Both the position numbers and the translations under genes were made by a program. Under the pieces are notes generated by a model. That model was not told where the DNA came from. It saw only the letters and a program-made list of their open reading frames with translations, and did no database searches. Shown piece after piece: positions 23,042 to 35,129 of a stretch of DNA of 63,243 bases. The stretch is from Pezicula radicicola (taxonomy: Eukaryota; Ascomycota; Leotiomycetes; Helotiales; Dermateaceae): the NCBI GenBank assembly GCA_003008705.1, contig PDUO01000121.1:4474-67716 (forward strand). The letters are read 5' to 3'. Numbering within the stretch: position 1 is the first letter of the stretch; each line of letters begins with the position of its first letter.

Positions 23042-24080
23042 AACAAATAATGCTATCGTTTGCAACTGTTTTGTCACGACCTGACACAGTTATCTGCTCG
23101 AATTCTTGCCTTTATTTTGGCGAGTGAGCGTTCGGAACCCCGTACTCTACTATGGCGACGCCTTGCAGCAAATCCTCTTTCAATGCGCAATACTAGGGTG
23201 CGGAGCTCTTTCCGGCATATGAGAGTAGCCGTACCGATGCTAACCACGCACTAGGAGAGGCATAGAAACCAATCCGAGCTGTTGAATTGCTAGGCGAAGA
23301 TATGTGGTAGGTCACCGGCTTTCCGTGAGGAAGGATGTGTATGATATTCAACCCTGGAGGAAAAGAGCCGCTAACGGCACGGCATCCCGGACTTGGCTTT
23401 GGCTTCGACAACCCGGGCTCGGAAATGCCGACTTGCTGTTGGCAATGCCGCCCATCTCCTCGGGAATTGCTGCGAGGTTTTTTCCTGGGCACTTAATAAC
23501 GAGGTTATGCTCCTGACTTGTAACAGGTAGGGAATGCTTTTTAGAGACAGAGAAAGTAGTTGGGCAAAACCAATGAAGCTTGACTCAGAATAGAGTACAA
23601 GTGGTTGCCGAAGGAACTCCAGTCGAATAATCATAGCTTACCGGTCCTGAGATAGAGGGTGGCTTATGCAGAGTCCTGTCATGTTGTAAACTGGAAGGTA
23701 AGAGAACCACATCAGTCGAGGCAATGCCATCGAACCCATCCAGTCTGAATTATAAATGAAATCTACACAGTATGGTATAGCCTCTGTTGTTCCCTTTACT
23801 CTCACTCGTTCCTCTGCTTTCTTCCCATCGCGACATTAGAACCGCTGCCCGCGTTGACGAGCCTCGTCACGTTGACACTCCGAATGGCGAGACGGTCCCG
23901 CTACGTCGTTAACTAGCAATCGAAGTCATACAAGCTACAGGAGCCTCCACAGGTTCTAATAGCCCCTTAAAATGTTACATCAAGGCGTTGCAATGCGACG
24001 TTTAGACTTTGGTTGATATTGACATGACAGGAGCCTATTATGGCAAGTTACTACAACCTTACGCTCTACTGAATCACTTA
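23042..24080. other. Intergenic, no gene seen
   Basis: Ordinary base composition. Frames at 23193-23634 are open on both strands but carry no domain pattern. Likely promoter and 3' flanks only. Confidence 0.45.
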
Positions 24081-26597
24081 TCAACCATCACCGTCAGTTC
24101 TTTGGCAGATATCGCCTAAAGCCCGCATGAGTACAGTGATATTTTCAACTAGAGGAGAGTTCTTCCATGCAAATCGTGACAGGACGTTGTGCAACAATGT
24201 GTTGATGAGGGCCTGAGTTGCACGGATTGGCACGATACAGTGGTCGTTACCGTTGTCTTGGTCCTTTGCCAACCGGGAAATCACGGGTATTCCGCGGTTG
24301 TGACTGATCCATCTTTGAGATTTAATGCTTTCTTCATCATCTAGTAGAACTTCACCTTGCTCTAAGGACACAGAAATCGTACTGGTCGAAGAAGAAGAAT
24401 CATTGGTTCCCGGTAAGAGGACGCTATAGACCCACAGGCAAAGACTTGCATGGTATGATGCGACAGCGTAGAAATTGATGAGCCGTTCGGGAGAGAGCTT
24501 TCGAATTGCCCGTACAATCTGACTAGCATGCCAGACGGCTTGTCGAGCATGGTGAGTGTGGATCCACTGTTGGAGAGCGGGATAGGCCTTTTGAGCCTCC
24601 TTCTGGCCTTCTTTACCAGCGACTAATTCCATCTGATCAAAAGGGCCGAAGAGGTGCATAGACAGTAAGCCATGGATCAGATCCAGCTCCAGCGAATGCG
24701 GAGAGTCTTCACCCTCATAGCTTAATCTGATTTCGTCGAGGATGTGCAGTATTTGTTGATGCTGCGCATCGTCTGATAAGACATTCACGCGAGTGTTGCT
24801 GAACCCATTTGAAGAAAAGACGATCTTATCTTGTCTATACCGTCGGATCATCGAGGAAATCGCGTAGAGTAGGGTGAGCTGTGCTAGACGCCGGTCATAC
24901 AGCTTGGGCAGCGTTTCTGACTTCTTGGGATCGACTAGTAAATCAATAAGAGAAGGAGACCGAACCTGAACGTCTCCTTTCAGCTCCAAGTAGATCATCT
25001 TCCATTCCAGAGCGGACTTGGCAAACCACAACCTCCTTGCTTGCGGTAACGGTAGCGATAGCTCTGAATAGGATATAGGCGATGTCCCTGATGTCATGAA
25101 GGATTCTTGTGAGCAATGAATATACATATGATAGACGAGTCTAAATTTGGGGATATTATCATCGCATAGAAATAATGCGAATGTTCGGTCTAGCTTTTGA
25201 TGAGGCTCGGCGTTCTTTGAGGTACATTAGATAGCGGAACTGACCTTTTGAAGGATTCCTCCTGCACCCACTGCTTCCATTTTGCTTCCAAGATCTCGGC
25301 CTCGTCTTCGGGGTGTGGCGTAGGATTGGAGTAGGATGCATGGCGGTAATGACCGCCTCCGCGTAGCGACTTTCGGTTGCAGTTAGAAATGTTGCAGAAT
25401 GGAACTCGCTTCACATACATTCGTTATGATGTTACTAAAGCTTCCAGACATCTCTATTTTCCGTCGGATACCACTCCACACTCCGACCTGCAGATGCAAG
25501 GCAAATGCTTGGAGAAACTGCAGGTCACGGATAAGTATATTCGCCTTCTCAGACTGAAAATTCCAGGATCGTCAGTGTTCGACCACGAAAGTTGAAAGTG
25601 AAATGTTTATCCCTACCACCGCCCAAAGTTGGAACACCAGGAACTCCTGTATTGCCAACCCGAATTTTTGCACTGGTCGATTTGGAGATAGGACAGTTGC
25701 TGCTGCCATACAAGCTATGAGTAATTCGAGCCGAGCTCCCGTTAGCTGAAATGTAGGGATGTGTATCCATGACTCCTTAAGTGTTGCATGCAGTGTAAAG
25801 AAAGACTTGAGCAGTCTGTCCAGAACTTCGGTTGGGGGGAAAGCTGATATCACGTTCACGAAGTTGTCCTGTTCACATGATCTCACAATGAGACCCAAGA
25901 TCTGATCGCGGGCACTCGGCAAAAGATTTTCAGTGAAGATATAAGGGTCCCATTTTCCAAGAGAATCCATCCTGGCGGCTGCCACCCCACCGAGCGAAAG
26001 ATGCGGCTCTTCCACAGCCCTGTAATGCTTCTGCTTAGATTTCCAGCGTCCGACTGACTGCTGAAAAGCTTCGAACACAGCGTCAGAATTTGACTCGTTC
26101 ATTCTGTCGATTAAGTTCGTTGCAGGAGAGGTGGCGGGAGAGGGCAGCATGTCTGCCTCTCCTTGAGGCAAAGCCGAAATGGAAGCCAGAAAGTCGCTGT
26201 CGGGACCATTCAATACAAAGTCCATGTCATTGCCTAGGTCAAATAGGTTGTACGTCGTGGTCAAATCCCACTCGGTAAGAGGCCTGCTGCGTTCAGTCAC
26301 TCCATTGAGAAAGTTGGCAACAGAAACATCAGAAACAGAAGAATAGGAGGTCAGATTTTCTCGCACTGCCGCTTTGGACAACGATGTCAGCTGAGGGGAT
26401 ATTCAAAGAGAAAAGGATGCGGGCATACCAGAGTGTATGGGCGCCGAAGCTCTTGGTTGATTTGGAGCTGAAAAAATGTCCTCAGATGGCGGCGCTTTTG
26501 ATAACCGCTGACAATGTGCAGTGCAGGACGACATGCATACCGGTGTCTGTGTAGGACTACCAGGCGATGGCAGGTCTGACTGCGCATCATCGTCCAT
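24081..26597 (-). CDS. Fungal-specific transcription-factor body without visible DNA-binding domain, 5 exons, 747 aa
   Basis: Exons 26597-26429, 26371-25617, 25553-25419, 25369-25245 and 25140-24081 join in frame (2244 nt); introns are 57, 63, 49 and 104 bp. The middle has the fungal transcription-factor regulatory domain seen in C2H2/ADR1-type regulators: KESWIHIPTFQ, LELLIACMAAATVLS, RDLQFLQAFALHLQVGVWSG, PHPEDEAEILEAKWKQW and FKRLVYHMYIHCSQE. The normal zinc finger before this domain is absent. The first ~60 residues hold scattered Cys (VCMSSCTAHC) but no C2H2 or Zn2Cys6 pattern. The ATG at 26597 lies 11 bp inside the end of the upstream gene, and a 46-bp GT..AG interval (26652-26607) would splice the two into one frame. 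So this may be the C-terminal part of a fusion. Confidence 0.72.
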
Positions 26598-28811
26598 TAT
26601 GAGGGGCTATAGCTTCATGCAAGTGGTTCTCTGGCGAGGCTGACAATGGTACCATGGATCCGTTACCAGTGGCTTCAGCTTCAGGCAAGTAGTTTTCTGG
26701 CCGAAGCCTTCCTGCTTCAATGGCGTTTAAAATCCATTTGCTGATGAATTCTCGTTGTTCTACCAAGATACTCAAAGATAAGCCAGAGTTCTCAAGCTCC
26801 CTCCGTACCAGTGTCCAGCTCTCTTCGTCGTGCATATGTGTAGGCTGGGATAAGACTGATACACAAGTAGAAACGATGGATGCTGCTGCCTCACCAGATT
26901 CAATCTCCTCAACGAGATCATTGAGCTTCTCAACTAAGTGATTCATTGAGCCACTGAGAATGGTCAGCAGGTAACTTCACTCGAGATGAGGAAATATGGA
27001 TGCTGTACTCGGACAAGGTTTGGTTTAAGTTAGTTACCATCAATGTAGTTGACTGTAGTCGTTGTTCAATCTCGGTAAAGTTACTCAACTCAAATCCCAT
27101 TCGACCCCATGATATTTGGCTGTGGTTTGGCAATGCCTTGAACTTGTCAACGGCAAGTTGCAGATCCTGAAGAGCTTCCAAGCAACTACCAGATATCAAG
27201 CCGACCTGGCCGCCGAGGTCTTTTGAAAAGGTATCCCCTTCCAGTATATCGTGAGTCATTCGAAGAGCAGTGTGAAGAGATGAAACGCTGGCTGCAACTC
27301 GAGCGAATTCTGGTGACGAGGAGGATTGGACGCATGACCGATATACTGCATATGCCAAATCGGGCACCTCGCCGATATCTATTTGATCACAGTCAGCTCT
27401 AGATTAGAGATGGGCAAGATCTGTTTTACTGATTGTCATAGGGATAGAAATATTTGCCTGAAATGACGGCACGCTTTCAAGGAGCCTGCTTCCAAGATCT
27501 GTTCCTCCTTGCCGTACCTGAGAAAACGCTGTACAGCATGTCAGATATTGCATAAAATACTCGGAATGGAGCTTCATAGGCCCTCTTCTTATTAGGAAGT
27601 GAGAAAGGGGAAGAAAAAGTAACATATGTGCAGTGTACTGATTCGAGACTTGTCTGTCTAACCGATATTCCCAAATCTCAAGAACTCCATCTCCTTACCT
27701 TGTGCCTCGTCCTCTCTAGGAGATCCAACCAGCGCGTCAGTACATAACATTTGCAAATTTCGCTCCACCTTTCTGTAATTATCTAGATCAATTGAAACCG
27801 ACGGGTCAAAGCGACACATGTTGCGGTGATCAGCATTGATTCGAACCTGGGTTTCTCTATTTCCGGGCAGATTCATAACGGCAGATTCGAACGAGACAAT
27901 CTGGGAATCCAACATTAGTAGGTAGCCTCACTCAATGTAGTTTTGGCGAAGATGGCAAGACATACATCTCCAACACCCTCGTAGCATGATACAATTTTGT
28001 ATGCCTCAAGTTGGTGCCTGAAAGCCTCCCTTAGAAAGTCACTGAACAGCGAGCCACGCTCAAGGGTCTCAATTAGGTTTGGATATTGAGTTCCGGGAAG
28101 AGACCGCGCAATCTTCGAGCAAGCCATCCCTAGCCTAGTTTCAGGACTATTTCCGGGCCCAGTATGAGGAGTGCCAAAGAACATCAAGCTGTAGCTTCGA
28201 ATGGTCAGCTCAAATTTATGGAATGATATTCTGACTGGAAGCCACTCACGTCGAGGTCTGGATGCATCTGTATTTTTCGTTTGCCCACACATTTACCAAG
28301 ACCTGCATGATCTTTCAGCTCTCCACGCAGATAAATTAGAGCTAACGAACTTGTTTAATCAACAACCCTCCTAGACTGTGACCGATAAGTATAATGGGAA
28401 TATCTTGACCCTGATACAGTCAGTTTCTCCTTAACCATGAATTGATCGCGGGGCCGACTTTTGGCCACCGAGCCCCATAAATCTCGTCGAGTAATTGATT
28501 TGCCTCTTGAACAAACGTATCCTTTCCAGCTCCGAAAACTGGACTTGAATTGTACTCATAAAGATGTATGCGTGCATTCGGCTGGACTTTAGGAAAGGTA
28601 TCTTTTAGCCAGAGGTGCCCAGTCTCGTCCTGGGGCTTTTGCCACGTGTTGAAAGCGTGGCGGCCCTTGTTGAATGGATTCAGACCATGAACGGCCACTA
28701 TGCTGACATTTGTTCAGTTATAATGTTCTATACCCAAGAGCAAATAGAACACTAAGCATACTCTATTGCCGGAGTTCCTTGTCCATCTAGGCCGGTGCCG
28801 GATGCTAGCAT
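26587..28811 (-). CDS. SesB-like alpha/beta hydrolase plus fungal STAND N-terminal module, 9 exons, 557 aa
   Basis: Exons: 28811-28762, 28702-28459, 28410-28351, 28302-28250, 28194-27966, 27900-27699, 27528-27430, 27378-26981 and 26925-26587 (1674 nt). Most introns are 48-65 bp; that at 27698-27529 is 170 bp. The donor GTCGGC at 28458 is weak. Residues 17-240 form a SesB/DUF676-type hydrolase: DIVAVHGLNPF, nucleophile elbow IGHSLGG (S110), MFFGTPHTG, and NADHRNMCRF (H237). Residues from about 300 match the helical module at the start of many fungal STAND proteins: GEVPDLAYAVYRSC, AASVSSLHTALR, then DEESWTLVRRELENSGLS and REFISKWILNAIEAGRL. No NACHT, NB-ARC or repeat domain follows. SesB-like domains are effector domains of fungal NLRs in programmed cell death and non-self response. 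Here the effector is coupled to a transcription-factor gene instead. Confidence 0.72.
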
Positions 28812-31800
28812 TCTCAAAGCCTAAACCATGCCAAGACCAGTTAGTGAATAATTTTGGAATTAGATATTGAGTTTGACGATATGTTAAGACGAGAGAGCAA
28901 GCTCAATCTATCCATATTCGTACTATGCTTTTTCCGGACGAGGGACCATGAATAAAACGAAAACTGGCTTACCATGTTATGAGTCAACCAGTCGCAGTAA
29001 AGTTAGGGAAACGCAAAGCAAAAACGCAAAGCAAGACAAATTGAAGGATTGTGACAAAGCATTGGGTTTTCTCTCAACGCAAATGGTGAGTGAGCCGGTG
29101 GAAATATAGTATAGATATCCGTTGCGCTGCCAGAATTGCCAGTAGTCCATGCGCTTTCTAACTCCCGTAAGCCCCTCGAAGTCATACCCTGTACGGAGGT
29201 CGCGACCAAAAGTTTTGCATCTACCAGGGTTTGATGCTACGCACGGGCGCTTTACCAGCAGCGGAGTTGACATAGCAGCCAGAAGGCGCTATAGCTGCAG
29301 GGTCGCATAGGAACCACAGGCTCTAAGTCACAAACATTGCTGAAGATAATCTCACTTCAGGCTGTCAAGTCCCGAAGTGCACTCTAACAGACCTATGTAA
29401 TATCCCACCACCCCCCTAAACAATTCTAAGTGGAGACTTGTAGGACTGATTAGCAATAAGGGGGCGTCTGCCCAATAAGATAGTAAGCATGACCTCCACC
29501 AAAGAATCTTCAAGCTTCCCACTCGCGCACCCCCTTGCCACTACACAGACTCAAGAAGTCTCCACTGCAAACCTGTGGCCGCGACCTCCGTAAGTCAGCA
29601 ATGGCAGATTCACCTCCCCGTTTCCGCCTAGCGCCCTGCTGTCTCCAAACAATCACTTGTCTCAGCCACTGCAGCCTGCCATCCTCGGATGTCACTGTTG
29701 CAATAGCGCATTACCCACCCAGACTACAATACAAATCATTGGTTGAGAATATTATTCGCGGTCGCTGATATTCCTGCATTTGGCCTTTAATTTATATATT
29801 AAACCCGGTTACACCTCTCGAAACAAATAACAATCGTTAAAAGTAGCGACCAAGTAAGCGAGGCGCCATCCCCGAAATGGATGTGCTAAACTCATAGAGG
29901 CAGTGTACCTGAACCTAGATTACAAATGAAAAATGTTCTAGTAATACCCATACGATAATTTAAGGGTTACAATCATACACCCAATAACAACCACATGAAT
30001 AAGTTAAAGCTTCAACAGTATTCCTAGACCCTGATGCATACGGACAACTACTAGTAAGTTCTCCTTGGAATTGAACTTCTACCTAACTAATGACCGATAA
30101 ATGTGCCTTTGTCCGACTTGTCGTCGAACTGAAGACTCTGGACCAACCTACAATGGGAATAGCGTGGAATGTGTTGTGATAATAGAGCTGGAAAAAATAA
30201 CCTGTTCAAAATATAGTCCCTCAGTTCTATTAGTTTATGAATTAAGTCTCGCCTCCGTGAAGTGGTACTTGACAAGATAGTACTGTATACCACACTACTA
30301 GCAGACATCGATGAAGCTGTGGTCACCGATATTATCGCCGAGGAGCCGGTAATGATTGTTAGTTAAGGAGAGGTTTCGGAATCAAGCGATGTAGTTGTAG
30401 TTCTTGTAATTGCAGTATCTTTATCTAAGAAGTGTAATTTTAAGAAGCATATTTTTTAATATTTTGTCTCATTAACCCAGTATCGTTTGACACGTGACTT
30501 GCTTAACCTAATTACAACCTCTGCTTAGAGCAAATAATTACTAGAATGTTCTTTTAACAACAAATTACTCCCACCCCCCCCTAAAGTTTTTTTATTACTT
30601 TGCCACACCACAAGAAGGGGGATCGGAGTAACAGCTTAGCGACACAAAGCGTTTCCTAATCAGGTATCTCGCTTATCTGCGCCCCATATAAATTTGAATA
30701 GGGGGGAGATAGTCGAAGAACAGCCGTCTTGGCGGTACTATGTATCCATTTACCTAGGTACAGGTACATTTTCAAAATTCGTCGAGCCGCAATTGAATGG
30801 CCATGAATTGCCTTAGCCGTTATCGCAATTGCGTCGTGATTTAATTGCTTAATGATATACTCTGTACATACTATACAAGTATACTTTGCATGGGGAAATC
30901 TATATAGCAGAGAATGGGGGATAGCCAATTCGAGTCTTAATCCGAACCCCTTTTTGAGGTGCGGCAAAGTAATTAAAACCCCTTTAGGGGAGATGGGAGT
31001 AATTTGTCGTTCTTTTATAATAGTTCAGCAACTCCCTCAGGATTCAATTCCGGAAAGCTGAAAATCAAAGGAGAAGCTTGCTACGCTTGATGGCACGCTC
31101 AACTCTGTCCCACAAGCCATTCTGTTGATTAAATGCTTTACAAAACCGTACCGCATTGTGTTTACATCATTGATGACTTACAATCTTTTGGCCATCCACA
31201 GGATTCCATAGTAAAGAAAAACCTGGGCTCATCAATTTTACACAAGCCGTCGTACTTATCAATTGTGAATTCATGCACCTGTCGACTCAGCTGCTGCCCA
31301 GTATACGCCAGGTTCCGCACTTAAACTGTCCAGTTGTCTAAGGATAATACGCCATATTAATTGGGGGTGTGACTAGCAGCGAGCACGATGAATCCTGCCA
31401 GATTGTTTCGAACCCGAGCAAATACTGTATTACTGAGTTTAAATAAAAGTCAAAGCACAACATAAGACGCCAATCTATTCTTATATTTCCTAAGTTCCGG
31501 TATCACGATACCATTATAACGATCCTTCAACGTAAGATAATTGAACAAAATGTTGAAGTCCTCATAGTAGTCTTATCGCATTCAGCTATAATTATCGACC
31601 CTTCTGCTTAGCTACCAAGATTTACGGTATTATTCTCGTGTTGATATGCGTCAGCGACTTGATGGAGATTATTGTGGTAATGCACCAATACCTTATATGG
31701 GTCCTTGAAGAGAAGTTCTCTCCCCTGCAAATAGAACTTATATAGCTCACGATTTAACAGTATCTGACAATTCTTACCTCGAGAGCTCGCTTCAGAGATG

Positions 31801-32000
31801 CAGTATGACTATATATTCGACCGCCGCTCCGTACAACCAAACGGAGTCTCCGATTGGTTAGAATAGCTATGGTTGCGGAAGGAGAAGGGATGGTACACGA
31901 TTTTATAAGCCCTTCAGACATCCAAAATTTAAGACTAGTGTCTTAATTGGCATTCATATTCATTCGTTGAATTGTGATATGCGCTACATGCCGCGTGCAT
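28812..32000. other. Gene-desert, 3.2 kb
   Basis: No supported gene. Short frames at 28977-29273, 29510-29768, 30087-30326, 30656-31061 and 31133-31324 lack domains and splice logic. A C-run/A-run (cccccccctaaag) lies at about 30570. Local composition is mixed, not as AT-extreme as the repeat islands, so this may be old non-coding sequence. Confidence 0.4.
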
Positions 32001-32150
32001 TTAACAGATTACCGAAATCTCTTCGAAGAGTAACTCTTTAATCTCTGCCGTGGAGACATGGACACTATATCCACCGATGACACGAATGAGCTCCTCGGGG
32101 GAATCCGCAATGATTACATTGCAGTCTTCAAGGTATCTAAGAATCTCGGA
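32001..32150 (-). pseudogene. 50-codon conserved-looking exon fragment
   Basis: After a good acceptor (ctcag) the frame reads SEILRYLEDCNVIIADSPEE, continues with IRVIGGYSVHVSTAEIKELL and stops at 32001. Upstream on the same strand EAADRATFDSN is followed by TGA. The sequence looks protein-like but I cannot name the family. It is probably a relic of a broken gene covering about 32000-32470. Confidence 0.3.
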
Positions 32151-32796
32151 CTGAGATTACCGCTATAGAATCATCCATTGCTATCAAAAGTGGCTCTGTC
32201 GGCAGCCTCGTAAGAGTGGTAGTCAGCATAATTGCGGACTCAATCGCGCACACAAATATCTCTTGGACTGAGATCATTAGCAAGAGTACAGCTTGAAATT
32301 GGTACCGCCGAAGGACTTCCTTCTAGTTATGCGGCAAGAAGTGTTTTGGACGTGAGCCATTCCATTGTTAAATGAACACCGATTAAGTTAGAAGGTTAGA
32401 TCATATAGCGTCAAAGTCCCTCTTGCTCTGGTATCACTTCTGTAAGAAGCCATTTGATATTAAGTCTACGCCATCACTCGATCAAATCTTGTGTTTAGCC
32501 ATCCATGCCGCCGTTACAGGAGGCGAGAAGATAACAGTTAGGCAGTGTTTTTCAACCACATCTTAAGCCTAATAATCGAACAGCTTTTCTATCATTACTA
32601 CGGGAATCCCTAATAGAATATATAACCTTTATATGTAGTTTATTATTGATGAAGAAACCCACTTACGGAAATGACAGCTAGATGTCATGACTATCATTAG
32701 TATTCAACAATTCGGTTAGCAAAGTTGCTTCAGAAGCCGCGATGAAATGTTGCATAAGTAGTACCAAAAGACTTTGTATTTCCAGTGTAACTGTGT
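32151..32796. other. Relic/intergenic sequence
   Basis: Probably contains further decayed pieces of the fragment at 32001-32150. No open gene. 32520-32760 is plain intergenic. Confidence 0.35.
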
Positions 32797-35129
32797 TTAT
32801 GCTACACAACCACCACACACTTTTGCCTCTCCGCTAACCACAGCACTCTCATCGATATCCAAGGCACCGTCTGTGGCTCCAACGAGAACACTCTTATTAA
32901 CCTCTTGTGTACTTGGAGGAACATCGTTGGAAGGGTTGAAAAGAGCAAAATTGAATGGCTTGAGGTGCACTTCAGCAATCTCAGCTGGCATGACGGGGAA
33001 ATCCTCTACACGCGGATTGTGAGTGAAACCGTATGTGTGCCAGATAACAATATCCTCATTTCGAACTGGTGCGCGAGACTTTGTTGAGGACCAAGATGAT
33101 ATACCGTGGCCACCAAGAGATTGGTTAGTATAATCTCCTGCTGGAAACAGCTGTCTATCCTCGTATGGGGTGACCCAGACAGGATGATCAGCAAATTCGG
33201 ATCGGCGAGAATGGAAGGTTCCGGGGTGTGCAAGAAGCAACTTTTGTTGATTAGAAACTAATGCTATACATGGAAGAAAAACTTACCTGGCTAGCAAGTG
33301 GGACCAACTTGTATCCAATGGGTGTTAATGAGACCGGGTTTTCAATGTTTTCGTTGACAATTTTGAAAGTCCTATTCTTGGAAATATCGTTTTCAAAAGA
33401 ACCAGCCCTGCGTACGATCTCTTCCTTGGTGACATATCCAGTTCCATGGGGGTTCATATCTTCATCCCATGGCAGGGCCTCGGAATCTGTAATAGTGAAA
33501 GTGTTTTTGTGGCCACCAATTGCGGGATCAATACGCAAATTGAAGATATGCTGGTGGTAGGGAGCCATTACTCCGTCTGCAACGCGAGTTCCCCATGGGA
33601 CTTTGACACCCTTTGCAATTGGCTGAGTAGAAAGTATACCGGTTGCACGCGTCTGGAAAGTAATGGACCCAGACTGGTCAAATATCCAGGCAAAAATGTA
33701 TTCGTAGTTCGCAACCGTAATGATAGTCTGGAGGATTAGCTCACGCTTTCGCACAACAGTGGCTTTTCCAGTACGATGATTCGTATGTTTCCACTGGATT
33801 CCATTGTCCTGTTCATGAATGCAAATCGCATTTGGTCTGGGAGCTGGGCTTCCGTCCACTGCCATAACACATCCACTGATATATTTGATGGTCCCAAGAC
33901 AATCGCAGCCAACTTCAACGTAGGCTGTTAGCATTCACTCCTATAGTTTTGAGAGAAAATCTTACGCTGTAAGTTATTCGCAGTAACACCAGCTCCAACA
34001 TTTCCAAGATCAAAAGCACCTTTTCGATGGAGGGGCTCCCGCGGATCGCCATATGGGACAAACATTTCAGAGAGAGATAGGCGGTAAAAGTTGCTCTTGC
34101 CGTCAAAAGACAGATCGTGTAGTGTCATACCTAAAATAGTTGTTTTAGCAGTGTTCATGCTGCTATTGAATATCCCAGGTGTAAATTACCCTCACGCCAA
34201 TTGAATCCGACACGGAAGCGATGCTTTTCCCATTTGATGAGATGTCCCTCGACTGAGAAAGATGGACCCTCGGGCTGTACAACATTATATGGCTTCATCG
34301 TTGTTCGAGACGGATTCTTTTGCAGCTTGTGATCATACTCGGGTTCAACAGGATCGGTCTGATGGTGAGGAACTGCGGATCCGACCTCAGTGGTAGCATG
34401 GTCTGGCCCTAATGGAAGTCGGACAATGCGCTTGACTTTCATAGCAACAAGGTCAACGATGACCATGAAATCTAACGGAAACGCATAATGATTGGAGTCT
34501 GGGCTGTCATTCTTTGGATTTCGCATGTACATGAAAACCTAGGACGTTTATTAGTTTTAGAGGACGACAATTCGGTTTTCTGCACTTGCTTGTGTATGCC
34601 TCTCCTGAGTCTCCTTACCATCCACACCGTAGTCCCATGGATCCAGTACTATGGAATTGTTACCAAGATTCAGTCTCTCAATCTCTTTCTTTACCCCCTC
34701 ATCCGCGAGAACTGTATCAGCAGCCTCACTCAGCTCCGTACGGTCGACTGGTCCATGGAAATCGTGGGGCATCTCCTTGTGATAAATAATAGTTTTTTTG
34801 TTTATGTCGACAATAGCTTCAAAGAGGCGGGGAGTTCGCTTGATGTACCACATAAGGAAAACACATCTTGGAACCAGCGGCAGCTCATGGCCAGCATGTT
34901 CTGCATCAAGGTATGCAACCATAAGCTTTTTTGGAGGTTCTTCCAGTCCAGCAGCTTTAAAATGTAGAGGAATGTCGGCATAAGCTGCTTTGATAATATC
35001 GGATGCGATCGTCAACTCCTCCGCCGTGGCAGGGTCTAGAGGATGGATACTCTTGTTGGATTGAGTACTTCTGTTTGTCTCTGGGATTACAATTGGCACT
35101 TGAGACGCCATAACTGCTGGGTATTTCAT
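32797..35129 (-). CDS. Copper amine oxidase (TPQ), 5 exons, 707 aa
   Basis: Oxidatively deaminates primary amines to aldehyde, ammonia and H2O2. Exons 35129-34590, 34538-34190, 34130-33966, 33912-33287 and 33240-32797 join in frame (2124 nt). Intron 1 (34589-34539, 51 bp) starts GCAAGT and ends AG. No GT donor gives a usable frame there, so it is a GC-AG intron. The other introns are 59, 53 and 46 bp. Key residues: TPQ-precursor tyrosine in TVANYEY (Y421), copper ligands HQH (H471, H473) and the later THNP histidine (H634), and the catalytic-base Asp in AFDLGNVGAG (D337). An alternative ATG six codons in (35111) has a better context. No signal peptide is seen, and no peroxisomal SKL; the end is CGGCVA. 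It is divergent from an amino acid permease (start 36480), which fits use of amines as nitrogen source. Confidence 0.93.
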
